NCBI RefSeq assembly: GCF_032854445.1
Contig: NC_088306.1
Span: 3,036,373-3,100,372 of the forward strand
Direction: 5' to 3'
DNA: 64,000 nt
From: Liolophura sinensis
Lineage: Eukaryota; Mollusca; Polyplacophora; Chitonida; Chitonidae
Shown in pieces: positions 12,101-26,600 of the stretch (position 1 is its first letter; every line of letters begins with the position of its first letter). The translations under genes and the position numbers were made by a program. The notes under the pieces were generated by a model. The model saw only the letters and a program-made list of their open reading frames with translations, was not told the DNA's origin and searched no databases.

Positions 12101-15100
12101 CTGGAGCTCACAGAAATCACATAGGAGAGAGGCTCCTGGGTCATTGTACTGTGCTAGCATGCCAACTACTAGGCCACGACTACTCCCTCTGTCTGGCTGT
12201 TCTCATCTTCACGCATATTGTAAAGTGATTATATCATTACATTTACTAACTATATTAAGGTATTAAGCGGCAAGTCTTAGCAGATTGACTTATACTCACA
12301 ACATCCGGGATAGCCCTGAAAACATAAAAAAAAGTAAATCCAAAACCAGTTCATGTACATGTATCAAATTAAACATTTATTAATGATTTATTACTTGCAT
12401 ATTTCATATTTATACTTTAATATGTTTAAAGATGGTGTCAGCTTATTGTCAAAGGGACAAGGGCTCCAGAGCATGTAAACCCTGACAACACCTTGACAAC
12501 CACTAGCACACATTTAGCATTTCACTAGCACACTTCTAGCATTCAACTAGTACACTGCTAGCTTCCACTACCACTCTATAAATATTCACTTGCTGAAGTG
12601 TGGAAAAAAGACTATTCACTTTATCACATTGTAAATATTTACATTTTAATATATTGAAATTTTCTCATTACCATTCTTCACAGAATATAACTGCCATCTA
12701 TCAGAAGTCTATTGTAATGGCTGATGCGTCAAAAGTGTCATGAAAGAGCATTTTTGTTTTAGAATGCTGTTGAAGATTCACCACTATTTGAATACTATCT
12801 GTGGTTTCTTCTTTCAGTTTCAGGAGACCTGTCTCAATGCTGACATATCTATGGTAATGTCCATCTAAAATACCAAGCCAAAGACACCAGACATAATACC
12901 AATGACAACACAAGACACGACACCTGACAGAACATCTGGTATGACACCTGACAGAACACCTTGTATGCCACCAGAGATGCCACCTGACAGAACATCTGGT
13001 ATGACACCAGACATGACACCTGGCAATGCATGACAGGACTCCTAACAAGACACCTGTTTAGTGCCCATCACTAAGGAGAGAGGAACATTTTAACACGTGA
13101 TCATGAAAAGGCTGCCTACTTCCTAAGGAGCTGAACATGCTTGGCTGAATCTCTCCTCTAAACACTGGAAAGAGCGTGTGGTCGAACACCACGATTGTCA
13201 CGACCTGTAACATTAAAGGAAAAAACAGCTCACTATTAAGCTGTCTTGGTCTTAAGTATTTATTTAATTATTTCAATGCAATTTTTTAATATAACTTATG
13301 CAATGGCAGTGAGTTTCATGGATGGAGGAAACCACTTATCACGCACAAATACAATGTATGCAAACCATATTATCATGTGTCATGTGGTCTTCACGGAGCA
13401 TAAGGAATTTGAGGTCTGCCCTATGATATGCTTAAAACATACATGTGAAACATATATCGATATACTTGAGAGTTTGTAAATTACTAAAATATTCAATTTC
13501 AAATTTATTCACATTTTGGTTTCGGATACACAGGAAAATGACTTCTATAGACGTATGACTCTTGTAAAAAGTCAGGATTTACTTCATGACAGCCAAGCTT
13601 CAGCAGTGGATAAAAAAACACTATTCATACAACCTTTTAATATGTATAATTAACACTTTAATATGCATCAACATCAAACACAGATTCCTGCATGTTTAGT
13701 TTTCAGTCATGCTAATTCTGTTCCTTCTACTTTCCTGTGAACACTTGACAAATTTGTCATAAATTTTCATACCTGTAAACTGGAAGTTGCTGACTGTCCA
13801 AACAGATTGATCTCATCTACAATGGCCTTGGCTGTGGGTGCATTTGGGTACCTAAGGTGACCACACCCTAGGGTGGGCAGAGACAGGGAGGTATGGCCAG
13901 AGCTTTTCTTCAGGCACTCCCTCACACCATCACGAAGGGCCTTACAAAACACAAATCAATCAATCAATAACCTTGAAATGTTCCTCACCACAAAGTTCAT
14001 TTTTGAAGGCAAACTACTTTGGTGGCTTACTAGTTTACAGCTTCTGCCTTGTAGTGAGGAGAAGTCAGGTCAAACCTCGGTCAGATCATACTAAAGACTT
14101 TAATAATGGTACTTGTTGTTGCCTTGCTGGGCACACAGCACAGAGGTTGGAGCAAAGAAGCAAGGCCGGTTGGCCAGCTGTCAGTGTAATGTGATTGAGT
14201 TCCTTTGATACCCAGTGTCTGGGCTGGCTGGCCAGGTGTCAGTGTAATGTGATGGAGTTCCTTTGATACCCAGTGTCTGGGCTGGCTGGCCAGGTGTCAG
14301 TGTAATGTGATGGAGTTCCTTTGATACCCAGTGGCTGGACTGGCTGGCCAGGTGTCAGTGTGATGTGACTGAGTTCCTTTGATACCCAGTGTCTGGGCTG
14401 GCTGGCCAGGTGTCAGTGTGGTGTGATTGAGTTCCTTTGATACCCAATGACTGGACTGGTTGGGCAGGTGTCAGTGTAATGTGATGGAGTTCCTTTGATA
14501 CCCAGTGTCTGGACTGGTTGGGCAGGTGTCAGTGTAATGTGATGGAGTTCCTTTGATACCCAATGACTGGACTGACTGGCTGGCCAGGTGTCAGTGTGAT
14601 GTGACTGAGTTCCTTTGATACCCAGTGTCTGGGCTGGCTGGCCAGGTGTCAGTGTAATGTGATGGAGTTCCTTTGATACCCAGTGGCTGGACTGGCTGGC
14701 CAGGTGTCAGTGTAATGTGATGGAGTTCCTTTGATACCCAGTGTCTGGACTGGTTGGCCAGGTGTCAGTGTGATGTGACTGAGTTCCTTTGATACCCAGT
14801 GTCTGGACTGGTTGGGCAGGTGTCAGTGTAATGTGATGGAGTTCCTTTGATACCCAATGACTGGACTGACTGGTTGGGCAGGTGTCAGTGTGATGTGACT
14901 GAGTTCCTTTGATACCCAGATTCTTTTGGCTGGCCAGGTGTCAGTGTAATGTGATTGAGTTCCTTTGATACCCAGTGTCTGGACTGGTTGGGCAGGTGTC
15001 AGTGTAATGTGATGGAGTTCCTTTGATACCCAATGACTGGACTGACTGGTTGGGCAGGTGTCAGTGTGATGTGACTGAGTTCCTTTGATACCCAGATTCT

Positions 15101-18100
15101 TTTGGCTGGCCAGGTGTCAGTGTAATGTGATTGAGTTCCTTTGATACCCAGTGTCTGGACTGGTTGGGCAGGTGTCAGTGTAATGTGATGGAGTTCCTTT
15201 GATACCCAATGACTGGACTGGTTGGGCAGGTGTCAGTGTGATGTGACTGAGTTCCTTTGATACCCAGATTCTTTTGGCTGGCCAGGTGTCAGTGTAATGT
15301 GATGGAGTTCCTTTGATACCCAATGTCTGGACTGGTTGGCCAGGTGTCAGTGTAGTGTGACTGAACTTTTTTGATACCAACTGTCTGGACTGGTTGGCCA
15401 GGTGTGAATGTAGTGTAACTGAGCTCTTTTGATACCAACTGTCTGGACTGGTTGGCCCGGTGTGAGTGTAGTGTAACTGAACTGTCTGGACTGGTTGGCC
15501 AGGTGTCAGTCTAGTGTGACTAAACTGTTTTGATACCAACTGTCTGGACTGGTTGACCAGGTGTGAGCGTAGTATGCCCGAGGTGCTTTGACACCCACTG
15601 CCTGGACTGATTGGCCAGGTGTCAGTCTAGTGTGACTAAACTGTTCTGATACCAACTGTATGGATTGGTTGGCCAGGTGTCAGTGTAATGTGACTGAGAT
15701 TTTTGGATAACCACTGTCTGGACTGGTTGACCAGGTGTCAGTGTAGTATGACTGAGGTGCTTTGACACCACTGTCTGGACTGGTTGGCTGGGTGTCGGTG
15801 TAGTATGACTGAGGTGCTTTGACACCCAATGTCTGGACTGGTTGACCAGGTGTCAGTGTAGTATGACTGAGGTGCTTTGACACCCACTGTGTGGACTGGT
15901 TGGCTGGGTGTGAGTGTAGTATGACTGAGGTGCTTTGACACCGACTGTCTGGACTGGTTGGCTGGGTGTGAGTGTAGTATGACTGAGGTGCTTTGACACC
16001 CACTGTCTGGACTGGTTGGCTGGGTGTGAGTGTAGTATGACTGAGGTGCTTTGACACCACTGTCTGGACTGGTTGGCTGGGTGTCAGTGTAGTATGACTG
16101 AGGTGCTTTGACACCCACTGTCTGGACTGGTTGGCCAGGTGTCAGTCTAATGTGACTAAACTGTTCTGATACCAACTGTCTGGACTGGTTGGCCAGGTGT
16201 CAGTGTAGTATAACTGAGGTGCTTTGACACCCACTGTCTGGACTGGTTGGCCAGGTGTCAGTGTAGTATAACTGAGGTGCTTTGACACCCACTGTCTGGA
16301 CTGGTTGGCTGGGTGTCAGTGTAGTACGACCGCAGTGCTTTGACATCAAGTGTCTGGACTGGCTGACCAGGTGTCAGTGCAGCATGACTGAGGTGCTTTG
16401 ACACCCACTGTCTGGACTGGTTGGCCAGGTGTCAGTCTAATGTGACTAAACTGTTCTGATACCAACTGTCTGGACTGGTTGACCAGGTGTCATTGCAGTA
16501 TGACTGAGGTGCTTTGACACCCACTGTCTGGACTGGTTGGCCAGGTGTCAGTCTAATGTGACTAAACTGTTCTGATACCAACTGTCTGGACTGGTTGACC
16601 AGGTGTCATTGCAGTATGACTGAGGTGCTTTGACACCCACTGTCTGGACTGGTTGGCCAGGTGTCAGTCTAATGTGACTAAACTGTTCTGATACCAACTG
16701 TCTGGACTGGTTGACCAGGTGTCATTGCAGTATGACTGAGGTGCTTTGACACCCACTGTCTGGACTGGTTTGCCGGGTGTCAGTATAAGGTGATTGAGCT
16801 GTTTTTAACACAACCATCAACACAAAGATATGTACCAACATGGTCACATTTTGACAGTCGGCCTATGTCAAGATTCTTAAGCTTTCTCACAGACCAATAC
16901 ACTAGAGAATAATCCAGAGAATTAAAAAAAAAGTAAAAAGAAAATTTTTTTTGGCTTTTGTTTTAGAATTTACCAAATAATTACCTTTCACCAAATATTA
17001 ACCTTATCCTTGTTAGCATCCTAAATTGGCCAAAAAGTTCATAAAGTTTATAAAGCTAGTCACATTAAAACTTTTTCAAAATTTGGAATCATTTTAACAC
17101 TGTAAACATCACAAGTATGATATTTATCAAAAGGCAATAACAGATATTCTCGGTTTACAGTATACAGAAAATTTGATCTCTGTAGTCAATATAAATATTT
17201 GCTCAAAATCTCCGGACTACAAGGAGCTTCCTTAAAATAAATGTGATGGTCATATACAATACACAACCTGTGTTCCTTCGATGAAGGCTGCAATTTACAG
17301 CAGTTCTTCAGGTCTTACAACAACTGTAACAAAGAGAAGTGCCTCACCTGCAAAGAGCTAGCATCTTTATAGCGCTCTAGCACCACGTGCATCACGGCTT
17401 TACACTGCAGTTGTCCCCCACCAGCGGTTTCTGCCACTTCTCCAGCTGATCCAGACAAGTCCAACATCGACAGATCCTGAAACAGGTACAAGACATATAA
17501 ACAGGTACAAGACATATAAACAGGTACAAACAGGTACAAGACACATAAACAGGTACAAGACACATAAACAGGTACACGACATATAAACAGGTACAAGACA
17601 ACATATAAACAGGTACAAGACAACATATAAACAGGTACAAGACATATAAACAGGTACAAGACATATAAACAGGTACAAGACATATAAACATACATGAGGA
17701 CCTTGCTGGCTGACACGGTCAAAGCAACATCAGGTCCATGACAGTGAATCAATAGTTCAAAACCAGCTATCGCTGGTCTGGTTGTGACTTATGGTCCTGA
17801 GGTTTGCCACTATCCTGTCCTAGGCCAGTGGTTTATTACCGGCATTTCTCTTTCCTCCACCCACAGCCCTGACCGCTGCCATATAAGAGAATAATCCCTG
17901 GTGTTGGACACCAGTCATATAAACAAATAAACCACACCAGCAGCCACAGTGGGAAAATGTCCTTTGTTATCACACCATACTACACTACAAACCAAGCTAA
18001 CAGTCCTCTTGTAGCAGGCTATTAGTCTGTTGGTGGTCTATCAGTATTTTTTTTTTTGTTAGTGGTATGTCCCTATTGTGTCACTAGTGTTCCAGCGGCA

Positions 18101-20560
18101 TCTCAGAAGTGTGTCCTATAAAAGCATACATATTCAACAGTGTCAGTGGTGTGCTAATGGTGTGTCAGTGGTGTGCAAGTTGTGTGTTAGTGTGCCAGTA
18201 GTGTGCCAGTAGTGTCAGTGGTTTGTCTGTGGCCTGTCAGTAGTGTGCCAGTGGTGAGAGTAGTGTGCCAATGGTGTGCCAGTAGTGTGTCAGTGGCCTG
18301 TCAGTAGTGTGCCAGTGGTGAGAGTAGTGTGCCAATTGTGTGCCAGTGGTTTGTCAGTGGCCTGTCAGTAGTGTGCCAGTGGTGAGAGTAGTGTGCCAGT
18401 TGGGTATCAGTATGGTGCCAGACTCGTGTGTCAATAGTGTGAGTGGTGAGAGTAGTGTGACAGTGGTGTGCCAGTAGTGTGACAGTGGTGTGTCTGCAGT
18501 GGCAGTGGCGAGCCAGTGGTGTGTCAGTGCTGTTCTAGTTGTGTATCTCAGTAGGGCGTCAGTAGTGAGAGTAGTGTGACAGTGGTACGTCTGCAAGGTC
18601 AGTGATGTATCAGTAGAGTGCCACTTTTGTATCAGTAGGGTGCCAGTGGTGTGTCAGTTGTGTGAGTGGTGAGAGTAGCGTGTCACTGGTGTGTCTGCAG
18701 TGTCAGTGATGTGTCAGTAGGGTGCCAGTAGTGTGTCAGTAGTGTGCTACTGGTGTATCAGTGATGTGTCCGTAGTGTGCCAGTGGTGTGTTAGTAGTGA
18801 ACCAGTGGTGTGTTAGTGATGCACCAGTAGTGTGCTACTGGTGTGTCAGTAGTGTGTGGTGTGTCAGTAATGTGCTAGTGGTGTGTCAGTGATGTGTCAG
18901 TAGTGTGCCAGTGGTGTGTTAGTAGTGAGCCAATCATGTGTCAGTGATGCACCAGTAGTGTCAGTAGTGTGCTACTGGTGTGTCAGTAGTGTGTTATTGG
19001 TGTATCAGTGGTGTGCTAGTGGGGTATCAGTGATGTGTCAGCAGTGTGCCAGTGGTGTGTCTGCAAGGTCAGTGATGTGTCATTAGAGTGCCAGTTGTGT
19101 ATCAGTAGGGTGCCAGTTGTGTATCAGCAGGGTGCCAGTGGTGTGTCAGTTGTGTGAGTGATGAGAGTAGCGTGTCACTGGTATGTCTGCAGTGTCAGTG
19201 ATGTGTAAGTAGGGTGCCAGTAGTGTGTCAGTAGTGTGCTACTGGTGTGTCAGTGATGTGTCCGTAGTGTGACAGTGGTGTGTTAGTAGTGAGCCAGTGG
19301 TATGTTAGTGATGCACCAGTAGTGTCAGTAGTGTGCTATTGGTGTGTCAGTAGTGTGCTATTGGTGTGTCAGTAGTATGCCATTGATGTGTCAGTAGTGT
19401 TAGTAGTGTGCCATTGTTGTGTCAGTAGTGTGCTAGTGGTGTGTTAGTAGTGCGCCAGTGGTGTGTCAGTGGTGTGCTAGTGGTGTGTCAGTAGTATGCC
19501 ACTGGTGTGTCAGTAGTGTGCTAGTGATGTGCCAGTAGTGTGCTAGCAGTGTGTCAGTAGTATGGCATTGGAGCACCAGTAGTATGTTAGTGGAGTGTCA
19601 GTGGGGTTATAGGAGTGTGTCAGTACTGTCTGAAGGTTTGGACGGTATCTCTCAATTTCTGATACAACATGATTGCCTGTCCCAATCATGTCTGCAGTTA
19701 ATTTAGTATTGCATAATCCATATGCACATTTACATGAATTATCGTAAAGGTATGCTTGAAGATACGAATGATGAGAGTAGTGTGCCAATGGTGTGCCAGT
19801 AGTGTGTCAGTGGTTTGTCTGTGGCCTGTCAGTAGTGTGCCAGTGGTGAGAGTGGTATGCACAAATTGTGTACAGTACACTCTCAGTGGATACAAATTAC
19901 TGGTTAGGGAACAGATGAAGAATGGTAGTGAAATGATACAAGCCCACTACAATGGTGCTACTAGTGAGCTACTGAACCCCATAACATATACTGTAAAATG
20001 ATGATCAACGAAACTTTTCTCATACCTGTTTGTTTAAGTTACCAAGAAATGTTAAGACAGAGAGAAAATGTCACCCACCTGTTGCATCTGAGGTCCCGCT
20101 TTCTGTAAGAACTTCTTAGCCACCTGCCCTTGGGTCAAGTCCAGGCTACTGCTTATCCCATTGACCAATACATCAGCCTGACAGACAGATGTACATGCAC
20201 ATCCATTAACACAAGTGTTTTTTTTTAGATAAATAATTGAGGCTAATTTTTAGACAATTACTTACAATTTGTCGACTGTCCGGGCTTTTTAATCTGGACA
20301 CCCCTTTTCGTATGTTAATTTGGGCCAAAAGATTTTCAGACAATAAGAAAGCTTAACTTAATGTTCTGGGTACCAAATCAGAGGATGGAGATTATCGATA
20401 AATCTTTGTACAGTCAGATAACATGACATCACAAAATTTGTAATATTTTAAAATTTAATTTATCAGGTAATACTCTCCACAATTTGGGCTTTCTTAAGGT
20501 ATGTTGTAATATAGGCACCTGTAAAGGGTGTCCAAATGTTCTAGTATCTGGTCCTACTCG

Positions 20561-20609
<49 letters not shown>

Positions 20610-23600
20610 AGCACTCACATGTCCAACCAGGTATGCAGATTTAATGTTATTAAGGGCAGATAAATAAACGTGACTGTTAGAGTAGATTTCTGAAGAAACA
20701 GCTGTTCCTACCTATCCACTATCCTCTCTTTGGTATGTGTTCAAACCTTCAAACATGTGCCAGTGATCAAAATCATCATTTCAGAACTTATTTAGATGAA
20801 GAGACAGCTAAATAAACAGGCTTGTCATTTGATGGATTGTGCATCTTGCTATATGTTTTTTTCCCTCTCCTTTCAACCCTGGGCTAACTTCTGGGTGTGT
20901 ATATATTTTATTTTTTTTTGATTGGTGTTTTACGCTGTACTCAAGAATATTTCACTTATACGATGAAACCCACGACCATCCGCAGGTTGCTGACAGACCT
21001 TCCCACTTACGGGTGTGTATTTCACACATTCTACAACATGCCATGCCACAGACCTGGGGCAAAGGCTGTTATCGAGTGCAATTACCAGAAAAAAAAATAT
21101 TACCCGAGATTGTCCATGTCAGTACAATACTTTGAAGTCATGGGAGGGATATATGTTCTACAATGCTGCTTTAACAGACTGCTTTAGAGTTATGTCTCCA
21201 CCCATTTAAATTTTGCTTTTAAAACTGACCTTCTGAAGAGGCATCTCCACTGTCTATTTAAATATTGTTTTTAAAACTGACATCTTAGAGTATCTATTTA
21301 AATACTGTCTTTATAACTGACCCTTTCTTGAGTTATGTCCCCTGTCTTGAGGATGATCTTCAGCTGGCCACATTGCTGGGTCACGGGGACCATTGCTGAC
21401 CCGTTGCTGTCCGGAGACTGAGGTCTATCGTGTTGTGGGTTTCTTCTGTCTCTTTGTGACCCACTGTCCTTGGTATAACCTCTACCTTCTCTCCCAGGAG
21501 ACTTTATGCTCTTTTTAAGCTTTGGTGGTGGCCTGGAAATGGAAACATTTTTGTGAAAGAACTTGTAAAATATTCAAATCTTCAAACTAATGAAATTATT
21601 TATTCATTTATTTATTTATTTAATTGGCGTTTTACGCACTACTCAAGAATATTTCACTTATACGACAGCGGCCAGCATTATGTTGAGAGGAAACTGGGCA
21701 GAGCCCGAGGGAAACCCACGACCATCCACGGGTTGCTGGAAGACCTTCCCACTTTTTGGCCGGAGAGGAAGCCAGCATGAGCTGGACTTGAACTCACAGC
21801 GACCGTATTGGTGAGAAGCTTCTGGGTCATTACACTGTGCTAGCACACTAACCAACTGAGCCACGGAGGCCCCTTAATGAAACTAAGATCAGCAGTCAGT
21901 TTCAAGAAACTCACTTAGCTACGTAAGCCTTTGAAATGTATGTTGTGGATACAGAAAGTGCATTTAGCTAAACTGGCCCCGGGTGTACGGTGTATGTCAG
22001 TATGAGCTTTGACCCTCACTCAGTCATACCAGCAGTTGTGGAGATGTACACATTTATGTGGAATATGCAAATAAAAATGTTTATCACTTTTCAATATGGC
22101 AATAACAAAATCTAATGTCTACCAAATTATATGAACGATCATGAATTCATTCTGAAGGCTTTTCTGTAACAGACAGATATGACAACAACAACACTTGAAG
22201 TGGAACTTTGAAAAAAATATTACAAAATACATAAGCATGCGCATGTATGTACAGCAGAATGGCTATAACTATTTCCTTATTTTATTCATTTATTTATTTA
22301 TTTGATTGATGTTGAACGCCGTACTCAAGAATATTTCACTTAAACAGCGGCGGCCACCATTATGGTAGGAGGAAACCGGGCAGAGCCCGGGGGAAACCCA
22401 TGATGATCTGCAGGTTGCTGACAGACCTTCCCACGTATGGCCGGAGAGGAAGCCACCTTATTTTATTGTTAATTAATGTCATATATCACTGTGTCTAATG
22501 ACTGAAGAAGTTTTGTATGAATCACCGACCATTGGTAAGTTACTGGCATGCCATATCAGTAGAGAACAAGAGGTCATGAATAAAGGTAACATTGAAGCCG
22601 ACATACTCCACTGTCGTCATCATGCGAACATTTATTGTCACTTAGGCTGCATTTGCAATGATTTGATTTCACTGGTGTTTTACAAAACAGCGAGAGCTGC
22701 CAAAAAAAAACCAAAAAAATCTACCAGCAAGAACTGCATTTATTTGATTCGTCTACTCAAGAAATTTTCAGCTATGACAGCAGTCAGACTTCTGGGTGGA
22801 GAAAACCAGAGTGTCTGGATTAAACCATCTACATTCCCTGGGAATACAGAAAATATCCAGACAGCGAGCTGAGGCAACAGCTGGACTTGAAACAGATGAC
22901 CTCCTTGATCCAGGGTCTGATAGTTGCTGCAGCGAACCTATATTTTAGTCATCTGAGACAGTGAGGGGCACGCAACAAAATCCACAAATGCCAGGGTTTA
23001 CATGTAACTCAAGAATATTTCACTTATACCACGGAAGCGGCCCGCATTATGGTGGGGGGTAGCCTGGCAAAGCCTGTGGGGAAAGTCACGACCATCAGCA
23101 GGTTGCTGGGAGACCTTCCCACTTACAACCCAAGAGGAATCAAGCATGAGCTGGAACTCGCAGCGACCACACTGGCAAGAGGCTCCTGGTTCACTGTGTT
23201 GTGCTAGCAAGACCACACACAGTAGATTATGGTCAGCTGAAAGACAGCTGAATGCCAGAACCTATTGCTGGTGAGCTAGTCATGAGCAACATGTGTGCAA
23301 GTGGTGAGTTTATTCATGGGGATTCATTGAGAATCTTGCTTGCTTCTCATATGCATACCTTGTCTTTGACAAAAACGGTTGAATGCAACACTTGTATCTT
23401 TTCTCTAATCCTTCTATCCAGGTGTTAAACTCTTTTCCTGTGGAAAATGTTCTCCAAAGTTCTGCAAAGAGAGGAAAATTGAAATAATCAAACATTCACA
23501 AACATTTACTGATTTATTTACATATTTATTCATTTCCCTGTTGCTTAATGTCACACTCAAGAATTTTTCACTTATGCGATGGCGATCAGTTTTATGGGTG

Positions 23601-26600
23601 GAGGAAACCAGAGTACCTGGTGCTAAATCACTGACGCTTGGTGAGTTATTGATGAACTTTCCCCTATGACGTACTGATATGTGCCTTACTTGTAGAAGAC
23701 AAGCCGTCTTCAATGCAAAAATTTGTTTTGGGTAAGACATGCTTATGCATATTTTTTTTATTCCTTTTTAAAGTTTAGCTGTATTTATTATTTTTCTCCT
23801 GCATTTCTTTCTTCTCTGTTTTTGCATGTCCATGCACTACTGTTATATTTTTAAGACCAAGTGGAATAAATTCTTGTTCGCACATTATGATCCGAAAAAA
23901 AATTAGTGTTTGTAGTTAGGTTTTAAATTTTTAAAATATTTTTTGCCAAAGAAATTTATTCAGCCATGCCGGTAGCCTACCGTACTCAACTCTATAACAT
24001 TACAAGTTCCAACGTAGAACAGATATAAGTTTTCTCACTTCTTATATCTCACAATATTTTTTTATCTAAACACAAAACAACAACAGATCTGTCATTTTTG
24101 TTTGCAATGATGTCATACTATTGTCATGGGAGATAACTGCATATTCAGGGGAGGTAATACATATTACTGCCTTTTGCACCAAACCTCTCAATTCTAACAG
24201 AACAGCTTATACAGAGAACAACATTGCTAAGGTAGGCCCAAAGTAGCTAAGGATGGACAGGTAACGTGAAAACAAAGACATTTTCAACTTTATTTTACTT
24301 GGACTTGAGGAAAGAAACAAAATGCTATATACTTACTAGTTTTGGTCACGCTGAACGGAATTTTGACTGTGAACTCGGCCAGACTTTGCTCCAAGCTCTT
24401 CACTTCCTTCACTCCATCGTCCACAACATCCTTCAGGCCTCTCGACTCCACTTCCGTGAAATCACGACCACAGATTTTCACTCTCACATCCACCTTTTTG
24501 CTCCTTTATAGATGAAATAAAAAAAAAAAAGAAACATACACATATTAAAATTAATATTGAAATTATTAAATTGTGTTTTTTTTTTATTAAACAACATGTA
24601 TGCATCCTTGATTGGATCATTTTTTATTGTTTTTTATGCCATTAAAAGAAGCTGGTCAATCCTGTAGGTGGAGGCCCCTGGGATTCACTGGTAAATGTAT
24701 TTACAAGTGAACAGACCTTTACTTATTGCTGATTAGGAGAAGCTGGTATTTACAAGTAAATAAACCTGTTCTTGTTTGCTGAAGTTTGCGTATCTGAATA
24801 TGTCACAAATTTACATTACTGTATTTCACCTAAAATTTACTTTTTTCAAGTGACACATTTTGTTCTGACTGATTCAGCCCCCTTATAATGCCACTTAAGA
24901 TGAGTTCTCTGGTGAAGAATTAATTTATCACAAAAATATAAGTGCCGTTGTTAAAAGCATCATGTTAAGGCCTTTAGGCAGCACAAATTTTGTTTTGTGT
25001 TTTCCAAGCAAACCAACGCTAAAGAATCCAAAAATGGAATAAAAATGAAACTGAAAATTGATCTTTTTATTTTTTTCGATCTTGAGACTTTCTAACTTTC
25101 ATGTTTTTCATGGCATCCTGATTATGAAAAGATGCCTTTGATGGGGGAAAATTGCTGGTATAGTTCATATTTTTCACAAATTACATAATTTTACTCCTTC
25201 ATTAAACTGTGAAAAAACATTTATTCTGTGCATCCAAAAAAAAAAACTTAAGTTGGCATGGCCTTAGGTGCTTTTGAAACTGCATTTCTACATGACAACC
25301 TTTAGGTGAAATACAGTACTGACACAAAGCTCAATACATACAATATACTTTAAAATAACATTTACATTTACAACAAGTAAACGCACCTTAACTTGTCGTT
25401 GATTTGAGACAGCTGGTATTTACAATGGTAATTTATAAACTTCCCCTTGGGGTTGTTCACTTTAATCGTCTTCACCACTGTGGCATTTTGCTTTAGAGTG
25501 GACATGATTTCTTTTTTCACCGACGACACCTCTTTAGTCATGCCATTCACATACACTGTTTTCTTCTCTAAAGCAGTGATGATTCTGACTAAACCACTGC
25601 TTTGCTTCTTCTGGACGAAAGTCCGCCACTCCTCGGACTGGGTGAAGGTCATATATGATGGATCCAATGTCAAAGAGTCACTTATGACCATTTTGAGCAA
25701 AGCAGATTCTGCTTGCTTCATTTCTTTCTTGGACAATCCCACAATGCTCACCTGGTCTTTTTTGACAGAGATGACAGCCCGATGCTTCTTCAACACCGAC
25801 TGGAGACTGGAACTTTCATGTCTTATTATTTCCAACATGGAGGAATGCGGAAGGCTAATGGAAATCTCCTCCATGTTGTTTGTCAACTCATAAACTTGAA
25901 GCCGAGAGGAACGAATCTGTGCTTCTGTTCCTTCAAAACAAAGGGTGCCCGTTTCTTCATTAGTAACAACACGACATGCCAAGTTTTTCAGACCCTCAAT
26001 TTGACTGAGCAACTCCAGTTTAAGTCTGTCTATGGTCATCTCTTTGAAGACAACAGGAGCAACATCCAATGGAGTCTGCATTTCTGCTGTGCAATTCTCA
26101 CGTTCTCTGAGGCACCTCTCTTCAGAATCTTCCGGATTGTCAACGATCCTTCTCTGCCCGGCAGGCTTTGCATGTCCTCCAAGCATATTTGATTCACTGG
26201 TTACCCTTGGGACATGTCGGTTGTTGGGCATGTTGAGATCATGAATGGTTACATTTCTCTCCTCTTGCCAACGTTCAGTTGTTTGTCCATGCAAAAAGCC
26301 AGATTCTGAGTGAGGCATCAAGTTGCGACGGGAACTGGACTCCACTCTCCCTTCCTCAGACACTGGTTGCCGTAGTGACAAATATCCATGTGCCGACTGG
26401 CGCTCTGAAGGACACTCTTCTGTAACAGTGAGAGTTTCCTGATCAGGCAAGTGGTGGAAAGACTTAGATGCCGACATCGGTGACAGGGAATACTCTGTCT
26501 GTCCACCTCCCTGACATGATCCTCTGCTATCTTTCCTTGGTCTAGAGGCAACGGTAGGTGGATTGCCAACAACCCTAGGCACATTTTCCATTGTTTTCTC

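Noticed and set aside
15117-17752. Ser/Thr-rich and Cys/Leu-rich repeat frames
   Set aside because: They are translations of the 58-bp and 19-bp intronic arrays.
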